Source: Mucilaginibacter roseus (GTDB lineage: Bacteria > Bacteroidota > Bacteroidia > Sphingobacteriales > Sphingobacteriaceae). From it: a stretch of 64,000 nt of DNA. How positions within the stretch are numbered: the first letter of the stretch is position 1; each line of letters starts with the position of its first letter. Positions 37,136 through 46,121 of this stretch are shown here, piece after piece. The notes under the pieces are model-generated. The model saw only the letters and a list, made by a program, of their open reading frames with translations. It did no database searches and had not been told where the DNA came from. Both the position numbers and the translations under genes were made by a program. The DNA is taken from positions 1 through 64,000 of the forward strand of contig NZ_JAJPWV010000003.1 of the NCBI RefSeq assembly GCF_021215455.1, in the 5' to 3' direction.

Positions 37136-39010
37136 TTACTTAACTGTTACGGCAAATTTAAAGGTAGCGGTTACTGTTTTACCCGCAGCGTATTCATAAA
37201 CCAATGCCTGGCTAATGTTAAACTTATCATTAAGTGCTACCTGTTTCGGGAATTGGCCTATATCGAAAGTGAATTTCTCGGCGTTCATTTCAGAGAATAC
37301 GCGAGCATCGGCTCCCCAGCCGATGACATTGCCGGCCGCGTTAAACCAATGGCCATAACCGTTAGCCGTAGTTTGCGCGTTAAGGGTACCATTACTTTCA
37401 ACCGCGTAAAACTTGATGGTTTTATTGGCTAAGCCCTGCGTTATCTGCGCTGGCGTAAGCACAAAGGATTGCGCAAGTTTTTCCAGATCGGCAGTTATGG
37501 TGCTGCGGCTATAGTTCTCGGTATCGTACGGAACGGTTACATCTATATTAAAGGTAACATCCTTAGGGGTTGATCCCGGTACAATCTCAATATCATTTAA
37601 CAAGGTAGTATTGGTAAACTTAACCTTATACGGCCATTGCTCATCATTGCTGTTATCATCATCCCAGGCGTGCTGCACATAGGCTGTGGGGGCACCGGTT
37701 ACTATAAACCATAGCTTACTGCAATTAGCCGGAACATTAAAAGTGGCCTCGCCGCTTTTGCTTTCGAAAATAGTACCATACACGCGTGTACCGTTAGTTA
37801 ATAAGGCCACAAAACCATAACGCCAGCCGGCTTTAGTTTCATCAACATGGTTATACCCGTTAGCATTGGCCAATCCTGTAAACATAGCTTTTACTGCGGT
37901 CGCCCCGGCAGGTACTTTGACAGGCACAATGTTAAAACCCGTAGTACCCGGACAGCGCGAATATTTAACCTGGAAACTACCATCGCTCAACTTGTCAAAC
38001 TCATAAGGCTGCTGCCCTATATAACCTGCCCCCATTTCCCTTATCGCGTCAACATCCCATGTAGCAAAGCGGGCGGCGGCATCATAAATCTCATCATTAA
38101 GTTGCTTGTTATTAATGCCGGTTAAACGCATATAAGCCTGTATGCCATCCTCAGGCTGCAAAGCCTCATGCCAAATGCGCCCAACTATATCAATACCATG
38201 TTTTGATGCCCAGTAGGTTTGCAAAAAGTAACTCGCGTAGCGCTGCGATTCATGATGGAAGTGGCGATGGCAATTATCCATATATACACCAAAGTTGTAA
38301 GAACTGAAGGCTTCTTCCGGATAGCTTTGAAAAGCCTGCCACTGCGCCGTTTGCTCCCAAAAACCATTGCCGGGCTTACCGCCGAATCCATATCTAAAGC
38401 CATAGGATCCGCCCTTATCGCAACGCACCTGGTACTGGAAGCAGTGCCCTATCTCATGCGCGAGCGTAGAGCCTACAGGTTTCACGGTACCGGGGCTAAT
38501 CCAAAGCGCTCCTATTACGTCATCATACCCCGAGCCTGTAGCCAGCCAATCGTCCTGGTAATGCAAAAAGATCATCATCTTATATTTGTCCAGGTTTGAT
38601 TTACCTTTCCCTACCTCGGCAAACTTCAGCGTATTAATGTTGAGTTCATAAAAACCCTCGGCCTTTAAAAGCAGGTCGTTAATGTCAACACGGTATTGCT
38701 CAGGCACGGCAGCAGCGTTCGGGTCGTTCGCTCCGTATTTGGCATCCCAAAAAACAATAAAATGTTCTGACTGTCGGCTGCGCTTGTAAGCCCATTTACT
38801 TGCCGGGTTAGTAAAGTCGCTGTTTTTAAACTCTTGAGGTGTATAAATCGCAAGAGTGTCTTTTTTAGCGGGTTCCGGTGCAGGTTCCTCATCCGGGCGT
38901 TGCGTCTTTTTACAACTGCCTAAAAAAAGGCTGCCTATTATTAATAGTAGTTGTGTTAGCCTGAACCATTTTATGTATTTACCGGGCATAGACCGCTGTG
39001 CTGACATCAT
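37136..39010 (-). CDS. DUF6055 lipoprotein, zincin-like, with C-terminal DUF4859-like domain
   Basis: The 624-residue protein starts with a lipoprotein signal ending in LGSC (C33). It then has a metallopeptidase-like domain with the zinc motif HEIGH (185-189) in STLAHEIGHCFQYQ. This matches the DUF6055 group. The region after about 500 resembles DUF4859 modules, common in Bacteroidota surface proteins. The substrate is unknown; an outer-membrane-anchored peptidase or glycan-binding protein is inferred. A start at 38989 is also possible. It is monocistronic. Confidence 0.75.
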   Translation of the reverse strand: MMSAQRSMPGKYIKWFRLTQLLLIIGSLFLGSCKKTQRPDEEPAPEPAKKDTLAIYTPQEFKNSDFTNPASKWAYKRSRQSEHFIVFWDAKYGANDPNAAAVPEQYRVDINDLLLKAEGFYELNINTLKFAEVGKGKSNLDKYKMMIFLHYQDDWLATGSGYDDVIGALWISPGTVKPVGSTLAHEIGHCFQYQVRCDKGGSYGFRYGFGGKPGNGFWEQTAQWQAFQSYPEEAFSSYNFGVYMDNCHRHFHHESQRYASYFLQTYWASKHGIDIVGRIWHEALQPEDGIQAYMRLTGINNKQLNDEIYDAAARFATWDVDAIREMGAGYIGQQPYEFDKLSDGSFQVKYSRCPGTTGFNIVPVKVPAGATAVKAMFTGLANANGYNHVDETKAGWRYGFVALLTNGTRVYGTIFESKSGEATFNVPANCSKLWFIVTGAPTAYVQHAWDDDNSNDEQWPYKVKFTNTTLLNDIEIVPGSTPKDVTFNIDVTVPYDTENYSRSTITADLEKLAQSFVLTPAQITQGLANKTIKFYAVESNGTLNAQTTANGYGHWFNAAGNVIGWGADARVFSEMNAEKFTFDIGQFPKQVALNDKFNISQALVYEYAAGKTVTATFKFAVTVK

Positions 39011-39313
39011 AATATTTATGGTATTTATAATATTTATAAATGTCAGCGTTTAACAAACTACTTATGCTGATGATATTGGCTTATGTTTAGCGGATATTAT
39101 CTTTTAATCAGGCATAGCGATTATGATCGAACAGCTCATTGCAATAACGTGAATGACATTCCTGCATCAACCGAAATACCAATTTCTAATACTTTTCTTA
39201 TAACCGTTTAATAACTTACTAATAGCGAATAACTAAAAATTAAATTTGTCAGGCTCATGTGTTTTTTAACAGTTTATTAACGTTTTTCCCAAACCTTTCG
39301 CCTCGTTTTGACT

Positions 39314-39321
39314 TATATTTG
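39314..39321 (+). promoter_or_regulatory. TAnnTTTG promoter box
   Basis: TATATTTG matches the Bacteroidota -7 box exactly. No good TTTG partner is seen upstream. The ATG at 39332 is only 10 bases away, giving a very short leader. The ~320 bases before this gene (39011-39331) are otherwise AT-rich with short repeats of ATTTATAA and no frame. Confidence 0.4.
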
Positions 39322-39331
39322 CCCGCTGAAA

Positions 39332-39685
39332 ATGATAGGGATACTGAGAAACGGATATTTTAAAACTTTTTTGGGCCTGCTGCTTATCGCGGTATTGGCG
39401 CTAAAGTCATGCGATCTGTTTATCGGTTATTATAAAAACGTCAGCAAATCATACGCGGTTGAAAAAACTGAAGATGAAAGCAACAATCCTCAGGGAGAAA
39501 ACAGCTTTGACAAGGCTGATAAAAAAATGTACTCATGCTATGAGTATAGCTACATTTATAACGTGCTACATCATATAATCCCTGTTTCCCCAGTATACGG
39601 CGTTTATAGCTTTTCCATATTCAAGGAACCCTTACGCGATGTGCTTACTCCGCCTCCAAACAGCACTCCGGAATTTATTTCCTGA
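39332..39685 (+). CDS. Small hypothetical membrane-anchored protein
   Basis: This 117-residue protein starts at the ATG at 39332; an upstream TTG at 39308 is in frame but lies across the promoter box. It has one N-terminal hydrophobic segment (FLGLLLIAVLALKSCDLF), possibly a signal or anchor, then a polar region and a proline-rich tail. I do not recognise the family. It precedes the exporter operon by 176 bases and may be unrelated to it. Confidence 0.55.
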   Translation: MIGILRNGYFKTFLGLLLIAVLALKSCDLFIGYYKNVSKSYAVEKTEDESNNPQGENSFDKADKKMYSCYEYSYIYNVLHHIIPVSPVYGVYSFSIFKEPLRDVLTPPPNSTPEFIS

Positions 39686-39704
39686 CGGCAAAACCATTTA
39701 TACT

Positions 39705-39756
39705 TTTATTTATTATATATCCGGTTATAATATTTATAACTGCCGGTATAAATAAA
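39705..39756. terminator. Inverted repeat, possible terminator
   Basis: A dyad centred near 39731, with TATATCCGGTTATAA-like arms and flanking TTTATT/AATAAA, lies 20 bases after the small protein gene. It is AT-rich and imperfect, so function is uncertain. Confidence 0.35.
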
Positions 39757-39861
39757 GCACAGTGCTTTCAATAAGGCACTTGCAGCTTAAAACTGCGGGG
39801 TTTGACCATTTGCCAAACAACTTAACAACATTTTATTTATTATATTATTTTTTGTCTTTTT

Positions 39862-40854
39862 ATGAAAAAGAAAAAACAAGCTAATGCGCCAACTCCCTGG
39901 CAACGGCTCGTTAGACTGTTACACTACGAGCGGTCAACCATCAACTATATATTTATTTACGCCTTACTGATAGGCTTGATTGGCCTTACCCTACCGCTGG
40001 GCACCACGGCGGTGTTCAACTTGCTATCAAACGGTGCTATGTATAGCTCAACTTACCTGCTCATCACCGTTGTACTTGTTGGTGTGGTTATTGGCGGCGC
40101 GCTGCTGATAGGGCAGCTTACGCTGGTTGAGTTTCTGGAACAAAAAATATTTACGCGCACATCAATGGAGTTTGCTTACAGGCTGCCCCGAATAAAAAAG
40201 CAGGAGCTGGAAGGCGAACACGTACCCGAACTGGTTAACCGCTTTTTTGATATTTTGACGATACAAAAGGGCCTTACCAAGTTATTGGTTGATATTGTAG
40301 CTTCATCGGTACAAATATTCTTTAGTGCGGTACTGCTTACATTTTACCACCCGGTTTTCTTTGTTTTTGGGTTTTTGGCAATAGGCGCCATAGTAGCCAC
40401 TGTTTTACTTTACTACCGCCGTGGTGTTGATACCAGTATTGAAGAATCTGAACATAAATATGAACTGGTTGCCCACCTGGAAGAGGTAGCCGGCAACCTC
40501 GACGAATACCGTGGTAACAAATCAATGATGGATCAGGTAGTGAAAACCACCGATGAGATCAACGCGAAATACCTGATGGCCCGTAATGATCACTTCAGCG
40601 TATTGAAAAAGTTTTTTGTTAGTGCTGTTGCCCTGCGCACGGTGCTGATGGGCGCGTTGCTGTTGCTGGGTTCCTTTTTTGTGGTAGAAAGACAGATGAC
40701 CTTTGGACAGTTCGTAGCAGCCGAAGTGATTGTAGTACAAATTAGCTACGCGGTTGAAAAATTAATGACCAACCTGAACACATTGTTTGATATGGTTACC
40801 GGCAGCGAAAAACTCGCTGTAGTTACCGATATGGAATTGGAGGAGGCAAAGTAA
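39862..40854 (+). CDS. ABC exporter membrane domain without an ATPase domain
   Basis: The 330-residue protein aligns in character with the six-helix membrane domain of type-1 ABC exporters. Hydrophobic helices lie around 30-50, 65-85, 140-160, 165-185, 250-270 and 280-300. It stops where the nucleotide-binding domain would begin: no Walker A, no LSGGQ signature and no Walker B are present. It ends 1 base before the HlyD gene. A full-length TolC-HlyD exporter set follows, so the missing ATPase must come from elsewhere, or the protein is an energy-independent channel or scaffold. An intact start and stop argue against simple decay. Confidence 0.8.
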   Translation: MKKKKQANAPTPWQRLVRLLHYERSTINYIFIYALLIGLIGLTLPLGTTAVFNLLSNGAMYSSTYLLITVVLVGVVIGGALLIGQLTLVEFLEQKIFTRTSMEFAYRLPRIKKQELEGEHVPELVNRFFDILTIQKGLTKLLVDIVASSVQIFFSAVLLTFYHPVFFVFGFLAIGAIVATVLLYYRRGVDTSIEESEHKYELVAHLEEVAGNLDEYRGNKSMMDQVVKTTDEINAKYLMARNDHFSVLKKFFVSAVALRTVLMGALLLLGSFFVVERQMTFGQFVAAEVIVVQISYAVEKLMTNLNTLFDMVTGSEKLAVVTDMELEEAK

Positions 40855-40855
40855 A

Positions 40856-42229
40856 ATGGCATCTGCATCACACAACACCGCCCACGCCGAGGAGATGGAG
40901 GCTTTGGCCCAACAATCACGCACAAAGCTCATTAGCGTTAAAGGCTCACGCACTTTAGGCCGCATCATGACGATTTGCCTCGTTGTCTTTATCATTATAT
41001 TATTGCTGCCATGGCGGCAAACCATACCGGGCCGCGGAACTGTTACCGCGTTAAGGCCGGAAGACCGCCCGCAAACCGTACAAAACCAAATTGGCGGCCG
41101 TATTGAACGCTGGGCTGTGCGCGACGGGCAAGAGGTTAAAAAAGGCGATACCATACTTGTAATATCCGAAACCAGCCAGTCGTACTTTGACCCTGAACTA
41201 CCGCTAAGATTAAAGGAACAGTTGGAAGCAAAGAAAGGCAGTGAAACAGCGGCGGTACAAAAAATAGACGCAACCGAAGCGCAGATAAAGGCGCTTACCA
41301 ACGGCTTGCGCTTTCAGTTATCCGCTGCGGAAAACAAGGTACGCCAGGCAGAGAACTACGTAAAGATGGACAGTGCCGATCTTGTGGCGGTAACCAACTA
41401 TTACGAAACGTCAAAGGCAAGGCTTGCCCGTTACGAAAAAGGTTTTAAAGACGGCCTGTTCTCATTAACCGACATTGAAACGCGCCGCTTAAAGCTTCAG
41501 GAAGACAGGGCAAAAGTAGTTGGGCAGCAAAATAAGCTAAACAATTCAACCCAGGCGTTGCTTAACGCCCGCATCGATCTGGACAACATACGCGCTAAAT
41601 ACCAGGAAACTTTGGCCAAAACACAGTCTGACCTGAGTTCGGCGTTATCAAGCCGAGCCAGCGTGCGCGGCGAAATTGCCAAACTGCGTAATGATATCGC
41701 CAATATCGATGTCAGGCGCGACCACTACGTTGTACGCGCTCCTCAGGATGGCTATGTGGTAAAAACCCTTAAAGCCGGTATTGGCGAGAACATTAAGGAC
41801 GGCGAGTCAATAGTAACCCTGCAACCCCTGCACCCGCAAATAGCCGCCGAACTATATGTTAACGCTATGGACGTTCCGCTTATTTTAGATACGAGCGATG
41901 TGCGCCTGCAGTTTGAAGGTTGGCCATCGGTACAGTTTTCGGGTTGGCCATCAGTTGCTGTAGGCACTTTTGCCGGTAAGGTTTGGGCTATTGACCGTGT
42001 TAGCAGCAACGGGGGTAAGTACCGCGTGCTTATCAGGCCAACAAACCCGGTGCCTGACAAGGATGAACCATGGCCCATACAATTGAGGCAGGGTTCGGGC
42101 GTCTACGGCCGCATCATATTACGCTCGGTACCGTTATGGTATGAAATATGGCGACAGCTTAATGGTTTCCCACCAAGCCTGGAAAAAGAACCCAAGGACA
42201 ATGAAACAGCAGCAGAAAAATCGAAATAA
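40856..42229 (+). CDS. HlyD-family membrane-fusion protein
   Basis: The 457-residue protein has a single N-terminal membrane helix (TICLVVFIIILLLPW), a split lipoyl domain (RIERWAVRDGQEVKKGDTIL and VRAPQDGYVVKTLK), and about 180 residues of coiled coil between the halves. A beta-barrel domain and a short tail follow. It bridges the preceding ABC-like membrane protein to the TolC homologue encoded next, as in type I secretion. Confidence 0.9.
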   Translation: MASASHNTAHAEEMEALAQQSRTKLISVKGSRTLGRIMTICLVVFIIILLLPWRQTIPGRGTVTALRPEDRPQTVQNQIGGRIERWAVRDGQEVKKGDTILVISETSQSYFDPELPLRLKEQLEAKKGSETAAVQKIDATEAQIKALTNGLRFQLSAAENKVRQAENYVKMDSADLVAVTNYYETSKARLARYEKGFKDGLFSLTDIETRRLKLQEDRAKVVGQQNKLNNSTQALLNARIDLDNIRAKYQETLAKTQSDLSSALSSRASVRGEIAKLRNDIANIDVRRDHYVVRAPQDGYVVKTLKAGIGENIKDGESIVTLQPLHPQIAAELYVNAMDVPLILDTSDVRLQFEGWPSVQFSGWPSVAVGTFAGKVWAIDRVSSNGGKYRVLIRPTNPVPDKDEPWPIQLRQGSGVYGRIILRSVPLWYEIWRQLNGFPPSLEKEPKDNETAAEKSK

Positions 42230-42258
42230 AACCGCTGTACTTAGTTAAGTAAATAACT

Positions 42259-43707
42259 ATGAATTTTAGAAGATACATAGCCGGACTGCTGATGCTCATT
42301 AGCGCGCATGGCGCTGTGGCACAGCCAAGGGCGGCAACTGATACCGGAAAGGTTTTCTCGCTTGATGATCTAGAAGAGATTGTTTTTCGCAATCACCCTA
42401 TAGTAAAACAGGCGGCATTGCTAAGCGAAGCTGCAAAAGCTAACGTGCTGCAGTCATCCGGATATTTTGATCCTGCCATTAAGGCCTCATTCGGGCGTAA
42501 GCTTTTTGGCAATACTGAATATTATAATAACTGGAACAGCGAACTTAAGGTTCCACTTTACGTAGCCGGTGCCGATTTGAAGGTTGGGTATGACCGCAGC
42601 GTGGGTACTTACACCAATCCGGAAACCCGTACACCCCTTTCGGGGCTTACAGGCGTGGGCCTTACCATTCCGCTGGGGCAGGGTTTGCTTATTGACGAAC
42701 GCCGCAGCACCCTGCAACAGGCCAAGGTTATGGTTAATTATGCCGAGGCTGAAAAGGTTAAACAGATAAACAGCGTTTGGTACACCGCTGCCAAGGATTA
42801 CTGGGCCTGGTACTACGCTTATCGCGAATACCTGTTATTGAGGGAGGGCGTAACGCTTGCCGAAAAACGTTTTGAAGCTGTAAGGCGGCAAACACTAATT
42901 GGCGATAAACCACCTATCGACTCGGTAGAAGCAAGCATTACGGTGCAGGAGCGGCAGATACAACTTGCAAAAAGTACTATTTCCCTGCAAAACTCGGCGC
43001 TTATACTATCAAACCACCTATGGAATGCCGAAGGCACACCACTTGAGCTACCACCAAATGCTGTACCGCAGGCGGTAAATAACAAAATTACGTTGCCCGA
43101 TAATGCCCTGCTTGAAAACCTGCTGGGCCAGGCAGACCAACAGCACCCCGAGTTATTAAAGCTAAGAGCTAAAAACGCACAGCTTGATATTGACAGGCGC
43201 TACCGCCAGGAGATGCTTAAGCCAAAAATCAACGTTAGTGGTTCACTACTATCCACCCGACGCGATTTTAACACCTATGTACCCGATTACTACGATTTTA
43301 ACTGGAGTAATTACAAGGTAGGTATAGAATTTGCCTTCCCGCTGTTTTTGCGTAAAGAGCGTGGAAAGTTACGTGAGGTTAAAATAAAGCAACAACAGCT
43401 GAACTACGACCTGCAACAGTATGGCCGCGAAATAAGCAACAACATCCGCTCGTCATATAACGATCTGAATGCTTACCGCTCGCAATTAGTGGTGCAAGTG
43501 CAAAGCATTAATAACCAGCAAACGTTGTTAACCGGTGAGCTACAGAAGTTTGAATTGGGTGAGAGTACACTCTTCCTGATCAATAGCCGCGAAAGCAAGC
43601 TGATTGATATGAAAATAAAACGCGAGAGCATGGTAGCCAGCTATGAAAAAACCTTGGCCGAGCTTTACTACAAAGCAGGTACCACGCAAGCAGCTACAGA
43701 GCAATAG
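42259..43707 (+). CDS. TolC-family outer-membrane protein
   Basis: The 482-residue protein has a signal peptide ending near GAVAQPR and the outer-membrane efflux protein helical repeats. It is the third gene of the exporter operon, 29 bases after the HlyD gene. The glutamine-rich helical stretch near residue 370 (KIKQQQLNYDLQQYG) is normal for the coil bundle. It is distinct from the TolC protein at 35752. Confidence 0.92.
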   Translation: MNFRRYIAGLLMLISAHGAVAQPRAATDTGKVFSLDDLEEIVFRNHPIVKQAALLSEAAKANVLQSSGYFDPAIKASFGRKLFGNTEYYNNWNSELKVPLYVAGADLKVGYDRSVGTYTNPETRTPLSGLTGVGLTIPLGQGLLIDERRSTLQQAKVMVNYAEAEKVKQINSVWYTAAKDYWAWYYAYREYLLLREGVTLAEKRFEAVRRQTLIGDKPPIDSVEASITVQERQIQLAKSTISLQNSALILSNHLWNAEGTPLELPPNAVPQAVNNKITLPDNALLENLLGQADQQHPELLKLRAKNAQLDIDRRYRQEMLKPKINVSGSLLSTRRDFNTYVPDYYDFNWSNYKVGIEFAFPLFLRKERGKLREVKIKQQQLNYDLQQYGREISNNIRSSYNDLNAYRSQLVVQVQSINNQQTLLTGELQKFELGESTLFLINSRESKLIDMKIKRESMVASYEKTLAELYYKAGTTQAATEQ

Positions 43708-43723
43708 TAAGTAGCCGCATAAC

Positions 43724-43761
43724 AAAAAGGCCTGAAGCAATTATCTGCTTCAGGCCTTTTT
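43724..43761. terminator. Bidirectional terminator
   Basis: A perfect 16-bp stem (AAAAAGGCCTGAAGCA and its complement) with a 6-base loop lies between convergent genes. The A and T runs at the ends let it work on both strands. Confidence 0.9.
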
Positions 43762-43793
43762 GATGAAAGAATAAACTAAAACTAATTATGCAA

Positions 43794-44216
43794 TTATGCT
43801 TTAAAGGTTGAGTATACACTGGTAATTTTCCAGCCGTTACCGGTATTGGTAATAGTTACCAGGTTGCTGCGGGTAAAGCCATCATACTCAAGGTCAACTT
43901 TTACAATGGCAACCTCGCCGTTGCTTTCAACTGTTGAAGTATTTACTTTACACTCCTGATCGGTATTTTTAGTTGATTTCATGAAGTTCAGCATTTCGCT
44001 TTTGCTGAAGTTCAGGCTTTGGCTGCCACGCATCATGCTGAATTTAACACCATTGTCAAGCACCTGGGCAAAACCATCAAGTTTACCGTGTGCAACGGCT
44101 TCAATATAGGTGTTAACAGCGTAATCTTTTGTTAATTTGGCAATGTCATCGGCTTTAACAAAGTTTGAGGTTATGATTAATGCTAAGCCTAACAGGATTG
44201 ATTTTAAGGTTTTCAT
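43794..44216 (-). CDS. Secreted NTF2-like (lumazine-binding-like) protein
   Basis: This 140-residue protein has a signal peptide cut near FVKA and one NTF2-like domain. The pattern YAVNTYIEAVAHGKLDGF and the end GNGWKITSVYS are typical of the putative lumazine-binding family. It has a close paralogue at 45489-45917 on the same strand. Function unknown. Confidence 0.75.
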   Translation of the reverse strand: MKTLKSILLGLALIITSNFVKADDIAKLTKDYAVNTYIEAVAHGKLDGFAQVLDNGVKFSMMRGSQSLNFSKSEMLNFMKSTKNTDQECKVNTSTVESNGEVAIVKVDLEYDGFTRSNLVTITNTGNGWKITSVYSTFKA

Positions 44217-44407
44217 GATATTATTGTTTAAAAGGTTTGTAATAAATAAATTATGTTTTGTTTTTATATCTATAAGACAGTAGCACTATTGCAAACGTTA
44301 CAACAATTTTAGCCTTATGTTCACTTTTAACATATATTTAACAAATGGCCTTAAATTACTTGTTTTGATAGCATAAAGGCAACTTTATTTAACCGTATTG
44401 TAATTAC

Positions 44408-44932
44408 ATGCCTATGCCGTTGCAAACTCACTCATTTAAACCGCCTGCTTTACAACAAATAGTTTCAAAAAAATTAGTGGGCATGCATGTAACCACCAGC
44501 ATTGCTAATAACAAAACCGAAATTCTATGGCAAAACTTTATGTCCCGGCGTAAAGAAATAAGCGGTGCTTTATCAAACGATCTATATTCATTACAGGTTT
44601 ATCCGGCAGATTATTTCAAAGTTTTTGATGCGCACCGCGAGTTTGAAAAATGGGCGCTGGTAGAAGTTGATGCCGGTGCGGTTGTGCCTGAAGGCATGGA
44701 AACCTTTGATTTGCCCGGTGGCCTGTATGCGGTATTTAATTACCAGGGTTCGAGCGCGGACGCAAGCATTTTCAACTATATATTGTCTGAGTGGTTGCCC
44801 GCATCAGATTACGTATTGGATAACCGCCCGCATTTCGAGGTATTGGGTGAAAAGTATAAAAATAACGACCCTACGTCCGAAGAAGAAATATGGATACCCG
44901 TAAAACCTAAACCCGGTTATGATAACATTTAA
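44408..44932 (+). CDS. GyrI-like effector-binding domain protein
   Basis: The 174-residue protein consists of one GyrI-like / AraC effector-binding domain. Features include the opening FKPPALQQIVSKKLVGMHV, the central DLPGGLYAVFNYQG and the end EEEIWIPVK. There is no DNA-binding domain, so it likely binds a small molecule or protein. It overlaps the next gene by 14 bases, implying co-translation. Confidence 0.85.
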   Translation: MPMPLQTHSFKPPALQQIVSKKLVGMHVTTSIANNKTEILWQNFMSRRKEISGALSNDLYSLQVYPADYFKVFDAHREFEKWALVEVDAGAVVPEGMETFDLPGGLYAVFNYQGSSADASIFNYILSEWLPASDYVLDNRPHFEVLGEKYKNNDPTSEEEIWIPVKPKPGYDNI

Positions 44933-45425
44933 TACTATTATATTACAGTTTTCTGAGAACGGCGACAAAACTGGCTGGACCTACATTGAAATACCTGCTG
45001 ATATAGCCGAGGAACTTAAGCCGGGTCATAAACGCTCGTTCCGTGTGCGGGGTATGCTGGATGGCTTTGCCATTGCAGGTGTAGCGCTGTTGCCCGCAGG
45101 CGAAGGTAGTTTTATCTTGCCTGTAAACGCGCTGATGCGCAGGGGTATCCGCAAGGGCGAGGGCGCTATGCTACATGTACAGTTAGAAGAAGATAAAGAT
45201 TTTAAGATTGAAGTGCCCGACGATTTAACCGAATGCCTGGAATATGAACCTGAAGCCGCTGAATATTTTTACGGGCTCACACCATCGCACCGCGGCTACT
45301 TTGTTAAGTGGATTGACAGCGCCAAAACACAGCCCACGCGCGACAAGCGTATCGCGTTAACTGTAAACGCCCTGGTAAACCGGTGGGATTACGGCCAAAT
45401 GCTGCGCGCATCCCGAAAGGAATAA
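44919..45425 (+). CDS. DUF1905 / YdeI-OmpD-associated protein
   Basis: The 168-residue protein has an N-terminal DUF1905 domain (WTYIEIPADIAEELKPG and GMLDGFAIAGVALLP) and a C-terminal YdeI/OmdA-like helical domain (LTPSHRGYFVKWID). YdeI relatives have been linked to antimicrobial resistance in enteric bacteria, but the molecular role is not known to me. It is cotranscribed with the GyrI-like gene. Confidence 0.85.
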   Translation: MITFNTIILQFSENGDKTGWTYIEIPADIAEELKPGHKRSFRVRGMLDGFAIAGVALLPAGEGSFILPVNALMRRGIRKGEGAMLHVQLEEDKDFKIEVPDDLTECLEYEPEAAEYFYGLTPSHRGYFVKWIDSAKTQPTRDKRIALTVNALVNRWDYGQMLRASRKE

Positions 45426-45430
45426 AATAT

Positions 45431-45463
45431 AAAGGGTCCCTGAAAGCCAAATCGGGACCCTTT
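45431..45463. terminator. Bidirectional terminator
   Basis: AAAGGGTCCC and GGGACCCTTT form a perfect 10-bp stem with a 13-base loop between convergent genes. Confidence 0.8.
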
Positions 45464-45488
45464 AAACACAATTGTTATACACCAACGC

Positions 45489-45917
45489 TTACTTATATAC
45501 CGAGCAAACATTAGTAATTTTCCAGCCTTTGCCTGTGTCAGCAAAGGTCACGTAGTTGGTACGCGTAAAGTTACCATACTTCATTTCTACTTTAATTACA
45601 GACATTTGTCCGTTCTCCTCAACAACGGCACTATGGGTATCGCACAGTTGTTTAATTCCTTTTAGGTTTGCTTCCATATACTTCAGCATTTCTGCCTTGC
45701 CGTAGGTAGCCACACGCTTATTGCCCATCAGTATGCAAAACTTGGCGTCTTTATCCAGTATACTTTCAAAGCCTTCCATTTTGCCAAGCGTTACCGCCTC
45801 TACATAAATGTTGGTAGCGTATGTTTTTGTCAGTTTGTAATCGTCATCATTGTTGGCTTTTGCCATTCCGCCAAGTAGCATCAGCAGCAGGGCAAGTATT
45901 ACTTTTAAATTTTTCAT
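45489..45917 (-). CDS. Secreted NTF2-like protein, paralogue
   Basis: This 142-residue paralogue of the 43794-44216 protein has a signal peptide ending near GMAKA and the same core pattern (YATNIYVEAVTLGKMEGF and GKGWKITNV). The two copies flank the GyrI-like/YdeI-like pair on the opposite strand. That suggests a local duplication followed by an insertion, or the reverse order of events. Confidence 0.75.
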   Translation of the reverse strand: MKNLKVILALLLMLLGGMAKANNDDDYKLTKTYATNIYVEAVTLGKMEGFESILDKDAKFCILMGNKRVATYGKAEMLKYMEANLKGIKQLCDTHSAVVEENGQMSVIKVEMKYGNFTRTNYVTFADTGKGWKITNVCSVYK

Positions 45918-46121
45918 GATACGGTAGTTAAGGGGTTAACTTAATTTGTTATTGTTTTTATTATAAGACACCCCGAGATTTAAAGAGGTTACAGCTGCTG
46001 AATAAAATTTTTAAGAAAAGTGCTAATTGCAAAGCATTTAGGTTAACATGTTCAAAAGTTGACTTAGATAATAGCACGGGATGCCGTATCTTTACCTATC
46101 CATATTTTTTATTGCTTATAA

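Noticed and set aside
39862..40854. Truncated pseudogene of a full ABC exporter
   Set aside because: The stop is followed after one base by the HlyD start with no remnant of an ATPase domain, so the short form appears to be the natural gene.
46059..46094. Bacteroidota promoter before parC (TTG and TATCTTTA)
   Set aside because: The spacing of about 25 bases is too long for the consensus, so I do not list it as a promoter.
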